A DNA stretch of 5,729 bases. Source: Succinivibrionaceae bacterium (GTDB lineage Bacteria > Pseudomonadota > Gammaproteobacteria > Enterobacterales > Succinivibrionaceae). Shown one piece after another: positions 1-5,729 of this stretch. Each line of letters begins with the position of its first letter. Position 1 is the stretch's first letter. The stretch lies in NCBI GenBank assembly GCA_003477345.1, contig DMTG01000119.1:1-5729 (forward strand), in the 5' to 3' direction. The notes beneath the pieces were generated by a model. The model saw only the letters and a list, made by a program, of their open reading frames with translations, was not told the origin of the DNA and did not search any database. Both the position numbers and the translations under genes were made by a program.

Positions 1-7
1 AAAAAAA

Positions 8-20
8 TAATAATAATAAT
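8..20. repeat. Short (TAA)4 trinucleotide repeat after an A-run
   Basis: Seven A residues (1-7) are followed by four perfect TAA units (8-19) and a further T. The repeat is in the reading frame of mnmA, so each unit is a stop codon in that frame. This sets a firm upstream limit on the mnmA start. It may be the tail of an upstream intergenic region or AT-rich leader DNA; no upstream gene is visible. The repeat itself is plain in the sequence, but a function is not shown. Confidence 0.75.
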
Positions 21-22
21 AC

Positions 23-37
23 GGAAAAAATACTGCG
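23..37 (+). promoter_or_regulatory. Weak ribosome binding site of mnmA
   Basis: A GGA (23-25) followed by an A-run is the only purine-rich element before the ATG at 38. Its spacing of 12 bases is longer than ideal, so initiation may be modest. In-frame stops at 8-19 mean no earlier start is possible beyond codon position 20, and ATG 38 is the first ATG in the open frame. The promoter lies outside the window or within its first few bases, and cannot be assigned. Confidence 0.4.
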
Positions 38-1162
38 ATGGAATTACTAGATGCAACGATACCTTATGACAGGCTAAAGGGAGCGCATGTTGTCGTTGGC
101 GTGTCAGGCGGAGTTGATTCTTCATTAAGCGCTGCTCTTTTAAAGGAGCACGGCATGAAAGTCACTGCCCTGTTCATGAAAAACTGGGAAGAAGATGATA
201 CTGACAGCTACTGTTCAGCTGCAGTTGACAGAGAAGATGCCCAGAGAGTATGCGACAGACTCGGCATTGAATTTAAAACCATTAACTTTGCAGCCGAATA
301 CTGGGATAACGTATTTGAAATCTTTTTAAGAGAATACGGTGCCGGCAGAACTCCGAACCCGGATATTCTGTGCAACAAGGAAATCAAATTCAAGGCCTTC
401 ATGGATTATGCCATAGAAGATCTGCATGCTGACTACATAGCAACCGGTCATTACTGCAGAAGAAGCTTTAATACCGAGCATGCCGCTCTGATGCGCGGCA
501 CTGACGGCAATAAAGATCAGAGCTACTTCCTGCATGCCATAGGTCAGAACATACTTGAAAAGGTGATCTTTCCGGTAGGCGATCTCGACAAGCCAGTTGT
601 AAGACAGATGGCTGAAGAGAGAGACCTGGCGACAGCCCATAAAAAAGACTCCACCGGGATCTGCTTTATCGGAGAAAAACGCTTTCATGAGTTTTTAGGA
701 AAATATCTTCCTGCCCACCCTGGAAAAATCAGAACAGTTGAAGGAGAAATCGTGGGCACCCACGACGGTCTGATGTACGCCACCATAGGTCAGAGAAAAG
801 GCCTGAACATCGGCGGCATCAAAGACTCCTCAGGAGAACCGTGGTATGTGGTCGGCAAGGATTTAAAGCGCAATGAGCTGATTGTGGCACAGGGACACGA
901 TCACCCTGCTTTATACTATACCGGCCTTAAAGCTCAGGATGAAACCTGGATAATTAAAAGACCTGACTTACCATTTAAGTGCACATGCAAAATACGCTAC
1001 CGCCAGCCTGACGTAGAGTGTACAATTGCGCACAGTGAAAACGGACTGGAAGTCAGATTTGACAAAAAAGTTGCCGCTGTAGCGCCGGGACAGTCGGTTG
1101 TCTTCTACAATGGAGATGACTGTCTTGGAGGTGCAGTGATTACGGAAGGTTTAAAGGACTAA
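38..1162 (+). CDS. mnmA: tRNA-specific 2-thiouridylase MnmA
   Basis: MnmA makes the 2-thio group on wobble uridine 34 of the Lys, Glu and Gln tRNAs in the cytoplasm. It uses ATP to adenylate the base and sulfur relayed from IscS through the Tus proteins (family knowledge). The 374-residue protein has the PP-loop ATP motif SGGVDS at residues 23-28, then FMKNWEEDD (46-54) and AEYWDNVFE (86-94). [17 protein letters not shown] (105-121) carries Asp109 and Cys112, and DSTGICFIG (204-212) carries Cys209. These two cysteines correspond to catalytic Cys102 and Cys199 of E. coli MnmA. ATGHY (135-139), GQRKGL (251-256) and the C-terminal beta-barrel end [13 protein letters not shown] (356-368) also match. 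The protein is slightly longer than E. coli MnmA (about 368) because of about ten extra N-terminal residues. It is complete with no frameshift and leads the mnmA-hflD-purB block. Of its 19 arginine codons, 14 are AGA or AGG. Confidence 0.97.
   Translation: MELLDATIPYDRLKGAHVVVGVSGGVDSSLSAALLKEHGMKVTALFMKNWEEDDTDSYCSAAVDREDAQRVCDRLGIEFKTINFAAEYWDNVFEIFLREYGAGRTPNPDILCNKEIKFKAFMDYAIEDLHADYIATGHYCRRSFNTEHAALMRGTDGNKDQSYFLHAIGQNILEKVIFPVGDLDKPVVRQMAEERDLATAHKKDSTGICFIGEKRFHEFLGKYLPAHPGKIRTVEGEIVGTHDGLMYATIGQRKGLNIGGIKDSSGEPWYVVGKDLKRNELIVAQGHDHPALYYTGLKAQDETWIIKRPDLPFKCTCKIRYRQPDVECTIAHSENGLEVRFDKKVAAVAPGQSVVFYNGDDCLGGAVITEGLKD
1154..1158 (+). promoter_or_regulatory. Ribosome binding site of hflD, inside the mnmA 3' end
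   Basis: AAGGA lies within the last two sense codons of mnmA (Lys373-Asp374), 7 bases before the GTG at 1166. It is a good Shine-Dalgarno match at ideal spacing and decides in favour of the GTG start. Because it sits in translated mnmA sequence, hflD translation is probably coupled to mnmA termination. Confidence 0.75.
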
Positions 1163-1165
1163 ATC

Positions 1166-1831
1166 GTGGCAGATATCAAATCAGAAACCATTGCTCTGGC
1201 AGCCTTATTTCAGAGCTGCCAGCAGATTCAGCGCATAGCAAGTACCGGCTATATGGATGAGCACGCTGTGGCCTGTGTCATCAGAGCATTACTGGTTACC
1301 AATCCAAAATCCATAGAGGATATTTACGCTCCAGGCAAGCTGATGTCAGGATTCAAGCAAATTGTTGAATCCTTTGGAGCATCCGCCTATGAAAAAACAG
1401 CTCAGTCTATTGAAATCACCAAGACTGCTATGAAGCTGGTGGCTCTGGAAATCACCATTGAAAGAAATCAGAGCATCTTCAGGAGAATGGGAGATGAAAT
1501 AGACCGTCTCTATCAGAGCATAGCTGTTCCGCACCCGGAATTCTTAGATTCAGGCTCTCCTGAAACAGTACTGGATATGGAAAACCTCAGACAGTTTTCA
1601 TCCCTCTACCAGTCATTAATCAGCCCTAATTTTGCAAAACTCATGATCTATGGCGAAAAGCAGTATCTGGGATCACCTGAAAACCAGACCAAGATCAGAG
1701 CCCTGCTACTGGCAGGTATCCGCGCTGTCGTACTCTGGAGACAGTTAGGCGGCAGAAGACGCCTGCTGATCTTCAGACGCAAAGCCATTATCGAATTTGC
1801 CAAACGAGGGGCAGCAACAGGTTCACTTTAA
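1166..1831 (+). CDS. hflD: High-frequency-lysogenization protein HflD homolog (GTG start)
   Basis: HflD (YcfC) is a small, mostly helical protein reported in E. coli as peripherally attached to the inner membrane. There it binds the lambda CII activator and influences lysogeny; its normal cellular job is poorly known. The 221-residue product is close to the E. coli length of 213. The best match is the C-terminal block at about residues 170-205: SPENQTKIRALLLAGIR, then AVVLWRQLGG, then an arginine-rich stretch and LIF, mirroring the E. coli order. The N-terminus (residues 8-30) aligns more loosely. No signal peptide or convincing transmembrane helix is seen, and residues 80-120 look helical. 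The start is GTG, only 3 bases after the mnmA stop, with AAGGA 7 bases upstream. The mnmA-hflD-purB order is the conserved gammaproteobacterial arrangement and supports the call as much as the sequence does. Ten of 16 arginine codons are AGA or AGG. Confidence 0.9.
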   Translation: MADIKSETIALAALFQSCQQIQRIASTGYMDEHAVACVIRALLVTNPKSIEDIYAPGKLMSGFKQIVESFGASAYEKTAQSIEITKTAMKLVALEITIERNQSIFRRMGDEIDRLYQSIAVPHPEFLDSGSPETVLDMENLRQFSSLYQSLISPNFAKLMIYGEKQYLGSPENQTKIRALLLAGIRAVVLWRQLGGRRRLLIFRRKAIIEFAKRGAATGSL

Positions 1832-1841
1832 CTGACAAACC

Positions 1842-1845
1842 AGGA
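1842..1845 (+). promoter_or_regulatory. Ribosome binding site of purB
   Basis: AGGA sits 8 bases before the purB ATG at 1854, in the 22-base gap after the hflD stop (1829-1831). The gap is A-rich, which favours open, well-initiated mRNA. No convincing separate purB promoter was found at the end of hflD, so read-through from mnmA-hflD is the simplest view. Confidence 0.75.
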
Positions 1846-1850
1846 AATAA

Positions 1851-3221
<1,371 letters not shown>

Positions 3222-3241
3222 AAGATAAGCTACAGAGCGTA

Positions 3242-3286
3242 AAAAACCTTCCTGAATGTAATAGTCAGGAAGGTTTTTGTTTTTTT
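3242..3286. terminator. Bidirectional rho-independent terminator between purB and uxaA
   Basis: A perfect 14-bp stem pairs 3242-3255 with 3265-3278 around a 9-base loop. The core is CCTTCCTGA / TCAGGAAGG. On the plus strand the stem runs into a T-tract at 3274-3286, interrupted by one G at 3279. On the minus strand the A-run at 3241-3246 becomes a U6 tail. It lies about 20 bases after the purB stop and about 40 to 50 bases after the uxaA stop, so one hairpin can end both convergent transcripts. No second hairpin of similar quality was seen in the 106-base gap. Confidence 0.93.
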
Positions 3287-3327
3287 GGAGCTTTATAAAG
3301 AGGCTACCAGAGCTGCCGCTTTATTGC

Positions 3328-4812
3328 TTACATGGTTACACCGTCTTTCCAGATCAGAAGCTCGTGGAAGCCGCGCTTTTCTGAAACTGACTTGGCACCG
3401 GATGCGATTCTGATGATGTAGTCAAGCAGATCCAGGGCCAGTTCATCAAAATCCTTGCCGTCGACGATTTCGCCTGCATTGAAATCTATCCAGTTTCCGC
3501 CCTTGCGTTTGAACAGATCACTGTTGGTCGAAATCTTGATAGTCGGGATTATGGTGCTGAACGGAGTACCGCGGCCGGTTGAGAACAGAATGATATGGCA
3601 GCCTGCAGTAGCTAGGGCTGAGCAGGATACGCCGTCATTGCCCGGAGCCTGCAGCAGGTTAAGTCCGTTGACCTTGATGGTATCGCCATATTCTATTACA
3701 CCGTTAACTTCAGCTTTACCGCCCTTCTGTACACAGCCTAGAGATTTATCCTCTAAGGTGGTGATACCGCCTGCCTTGTTGCCTGGAGACGGATTTTCGG
3801 ACACGGTCTGACCGTGAGAGGTAAAGTACTGCTTGAAGTTGTTGATGAGCTTGACGGTATCGTTAAATACGCCTTCATTTACAGCTCGGTTCATCAGCAG
3901 CTGCTCAGCGCCGAACATTTCAGGGACTTCGGTCATTACGCTGGTGCCGCCGGAGCCTACTAGAAGATCGCTTACTCGGCCGATTAAAGGATTGGCGGTA
4001 ATGCCGGACAGACCGTCTGAACCGCCGCACTTCAAACCGATGCGCAGCTTGGAGAGAGGCACATCGGTTCTTACAGACTCGTTGGCCTTGGCCAGCAGCT
4101 TATCCATAAGCTCGGTACCGGCAGTCAGTTCATCTTCAACATCCTGAGTATTCAGGAAGAACAAACGATCATCGTTCAGGTCTAAAAACTGCTTGAAAAC
4201 CCCGATATTGTTGTTCTCGCAGCCTAAGCCCAAGATCAGCACGGCACCTGCATTAGGATGTCTGCTTAAGGCAGCAAGCACCTTCTGAGTGGTCAGCTGA
4301 TCATCTCCCATCTGAGAGCAGCCGTATGGATGGGTCAGCGCATAGCAGCCGTCCACATTCTCGTACTGCGCCAGGCAGTCACGGGCATAGAGCTCAAGCT
4401 CAGTGGCCACATGATTTACACAGAATACGGTAGGAATGATCCAGATGTCATTACGGATACCGACAGAGCCGTCTTTGCGGACATAGCCCTTGAAGGTACG
4501 CTCTACTTTCTTTAAGGCCACAGGAGAAGTCTTGTTATATGAATACTCACCCTGTCCTTTGAGGTTGGTTTTCATATTGTGGTTGTGCACATGGCATCCT
4601 GCCGCGATTTTCTCTTTGGCACGTCCTATAGGATTGCCATATTTGATAACCAGCTCGTCTGGCTCGATGTCCTTTAAGGCAAACTTGTGACCTCTGGTAA
4701 TATCCTCTTTTAAGAGAATATCTCCACAAGGTAAGGACACTGTCTGCCCGCTTTTAAGATCGGTGAGCGCTACCGCTACACTGTCTTCAGGATTTATTAA
4801 CAATGCCTGCAT
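3328..4812 (-). CDS. uxaA: Altronate dehydratase UxaA
   Basis: UxaA dehydrates D-altronate to 2-keto-3-deoxy-D-gluconate (KDG), a cytoplasmic, iron-dependent step of galacturonate catabolism. The 494-residue protein is almost the E. coli length (495) and matches it throughout. An N-terminal SAF-type domain spans roughly residues 5-80, with GHKFAL (41-46) and HVHNHN (74-79). The GarD/UxaA catalytic part carries YGCSQMGDD (163-171), GLGCEN (195-200), CGGSDGLSGITANP (262-275) and EVPEMFGAEQLLM (295-307). ENPSPGNKAGGITTLEDKSL (339-358) and STGRGTPF (411-418) follow. The ending GVTM resembles the usual GVTL. Galactarate dehydratase GarD is a relative, but the overall match and the neighbouring uxaB favour UxaA. 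The ATG overlaps the uxaB stop by one base (TAATG) and has GGAG 8 bases upstream, so the two proteins are probably made together. No damage is seen. Confidence 0.96.
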   Translation of the reverse strand: MQALLINPEDSVAVALTDLKSGQTVSLPCGDILLKEDITRGHKFALKDIEPDELVIKYGNPIGRAKEKIAAGCHVHNHNMKTNLKGQGEYSYNKTSPVALKKVERTFKGYVRKDGSVGIRNDIWIIPTVFCVNHVATELELYARDCLAQYENVDGCYALTHPYGCSQMGDDQLTTQKVLAALSRHPNAGAVLILGLGCENNNIGVFKQFLDLNDDRLFFLNTQDVEDELTAGTELMDKLLAKANESVRTDVPLSKLRIGLKCGGSDGLSGITANPLIGRVSDLLVGSGGTSVMTEVPEMFGAEQLLMNRAVNEGVFNDTVKLINNFKQYFTSHGQTVSENPSPGNKAGGITTLEDKSLGCVQKGGKAEVNGVIEYGDTIKVNGLNLLQAPGNDGVSCSALATAGCHIILFSTGRGTPFSTIIPTIKISTNSDLFKRKGGNWIDFNAGEIVDGKDFDELALDLLDYIIRIASGAKSVSEKRGFHELLIWKDGVTM

Positions 4813-5729
4813 TATGCATTCTCCATCAGATCTTGCATGGTTGGAATAATACCATCGGTAATGACAGCATGCGTCAGCTTGGCGATCATGGAGGTCAGAT
4901 CAACATCAGCGGACAGATCTCTATCCCAGAGCTTTACATCAGAGAGAATGCTCTTTACGGTAAGCTGAGCGGTTGATTCAGACTTCTTATAGAAGCTCCA
5001 GGCCTTGGATAAGGCTTCTACAGCATAGGCGTCGTCGTTGAATTCGCCGCTCTTGCCGTCAGCGCGCTGTACCTTGACAGGCAGCTTGCCGTCAGCGTTC
5101 TTGTAGAGAGCAAAATAGGCAGCCAGTGCAAAGCAGAGTTTCTTTGGCATAAAGCCTTTCTTTCTGGCGTCTAAGATTGACGGTACCACACGGGCCTTTA
5201 CCTTGGAGGTGCAGTTCATCAGAATTGAGGACAGCTGGTGATGCATGGAAGGATCCATGAAACGGTTGACAACCGCATCAGCAAACTCGGTGAGCATGCC
5301 CTTCTCAAGATTTACAGCAGGAATGATTTCATCATAGATAACGCTGCGGGCAAATTCGCCAGTTACCTTGCCGGACATCATCTGATCAACGGTGTCAAGA
5401 CCTGCTAAGAAGGCAGCAGGAACATTGGAGGTGTGAGCGCCGTTTAAGATTCTTACCTTGCGCAGACGGTATGGAGTAATGTCTTTGGCAACTACTACGT
5501 TAAGACCGATTTTCTCAAAAGGCAGCAGATCTTTTACAGAGTCATCGCCTTCGATGGCCAGGAAATGGAACATTTCACCGCAGGTCATGAGAGTATCGGT
5601 ATAGCCGAGCTTCTGCTCATATTCAGCGGCATTGGCGGTAGGATAGCCAGATACTACTCGGTCAACTAAGGTATTTAAGAAGGTGCAGTCTTCATCAAGA
5701 TAGGCTAAGAATTCATTCTCAAGCTTCCA
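4812..5729 (-). CDS. uxaB: Tagaturonate reductase (altronate oxidoreductase) UxaB, 5' end cut by the window edge
   Basis: UxaB uses NADH to reduce D-tagaturonate to D-altronate, which UxaA then dehydrates. The frame stays open to the window edge, giving 305 C-terminal residues. Relative to a family length near 480, about 170-180 residues are missing, including most of the N-terminal Rossmann NAD domain. The visible part opens with DEDCTFLNTLVDRVVSGYP, a conserved UxaB-type stretch. DITPYRLRKVRILNGAH follows and contains the KxxxxNxxH catalytic pattern of the polyol-specific long-chain dehydrogenase (mannitol dehydrogenase) family; its Lys, Asn and His codons fall at 5459-5433. The helical C-terminal domain has YDEIIP and FMDPSMHHQLSSI. 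The ILNGAHT form and the uxaA neighbour favour UxaB over fructuronate reductase UxuB. The ATG at 5588 is an internal Met: 47 further homologous codons precede it in frame. The real start and promoter lie outside the window. Confidence 0.93.
   Translation of the reverse strand, partial: WKLENEFLAYLDEDCTFLNTLVDRVVSGYPTANAAEYEQKLGYTDTLMTCGEMFHFLAIEGDDSVKDLLPFEKIGLNVVVAKDITPYRLRKVRILNGAHTSNVPAAFLAGLDTVDQMMSGKVTGEFARSVIYDEIIPAVNLEKGMLTEFADAVVNRFMDPSMHHQLSSILMNCTSKVKARVVPSILDARKKGFMPKKLCFALAAYFALYKNADGKLPVKVQRADGKSGEFNDDAYAVEALSKAWSFYKKSESTAQLTVKSILSDVKLWDRDLSADVDLTSMIAKLTHAVITDGIIPTMQDLMENA
4821..4824 (-). promoter_or_regulatory. Ribosome binding site of uxaA within the uxaB 3' end
   Basis: On the minus strand GGAG lies 8 bases before the uxaA ATG (4812-4810), inside the last codons of uxaB. 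With the TAATG overlap it fixes the uxaA start and points to reinitiation by ribosomes finishing uxaB. Confidence 0.75.

Noticed and set aside
326..688. 120-codon open frame on the minus strand inside mnmA
   Set aside because: It lies opposite the conserved MnmA core, including both catalytic cysteine regions, and its product resembles nothing recognisable.
1700..1790. Hydrophobic stretch in HflD (LLLAGIRAVVLW) as a membrane segment
   Set aside because: It is short, interrupted by arginine and followed by an arginine-rich run. This is the conserved HflD C-terminal motif and does not look like a transmembrane helix.
3291..3300. 10-base perfect palindrome CTTTATAAAG downstream of the terminator
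   Set aside because: It is short, AT-rich and single-copy in this window. It fits chance, and no known operator matches it.
3455..4147. Two open frames (118 and 104 codons) on the plus strand opposite uxaA
   Set aside because: They are proline/serine-rich products typical of the antisense of a conserved gene. UxaA homology is continuous on the other strand.

Overview
The window is a stretch of ordinary bacterial chromosome, almost entirely coding, with five genes in two convergent blocks. The plus-strand block, mnmA-hflD-purB, matches the arrangement known from Gammaproteobacteria such as E. coli, and all three proteins can be followed along their E. coli counterparts. hflD in particular has a narrow, mainly gammaproteobacterial distribution. 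Base composition is fairly balanced, and AGA is heavily used for arginine in mnmA and hflD. Together with a hexuronate (pectin sugar) pathway, this would suit a gut- or rumen-associated gammaproteobacterium, for example a Succinivibrionaceae-like lineage. That placement is inference; the sequence alone does not fix genus or species.

Region by region: positions 1-37 hold an A-run, a short TAA repeat and a weak ribosome binding site ahead of mnmA. mnmA (38-1162) encodes the tRNA 2-thiouridylase. hflD follows after only 3 bases and starts with GTG (1166-1831). purB (1854-3221), adenylosuccinate lyase, follows after 22 bases. The three genes look co-transcribed. A strong hairpin at 3242-3278 has T-runs on both sides and can end transcription from both directions.

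On the minus strand, transcribed toward purB, lie uxaB (5729-4812, cut by the window edge at its 5' end) and uxaA (4812-3328). They share one base in a TAATG stop/start overlap. UxaB reduces tagaturonate to altronate and UxaA dehydrates altronate to 2-keto-3-deoxygluconate, so the pair carries out two successive steps of galacturonate breakdown. The isomerase (uxaC), the KDG kinase and aldolase, transporters and any ExuR/UxuR-type regulator are not in this window.

No mobile element, CRISPR array, RNA gene or broken gene was found, and nothing here supports a previously undescribed system. The points worth a second look are small: the TAA repeat at the left edge, the two-way terminator, two tight translational junctions, an arginine-codon contrast within the mnmA-hflD-purB block, and a misleading internal Met in uxaB.
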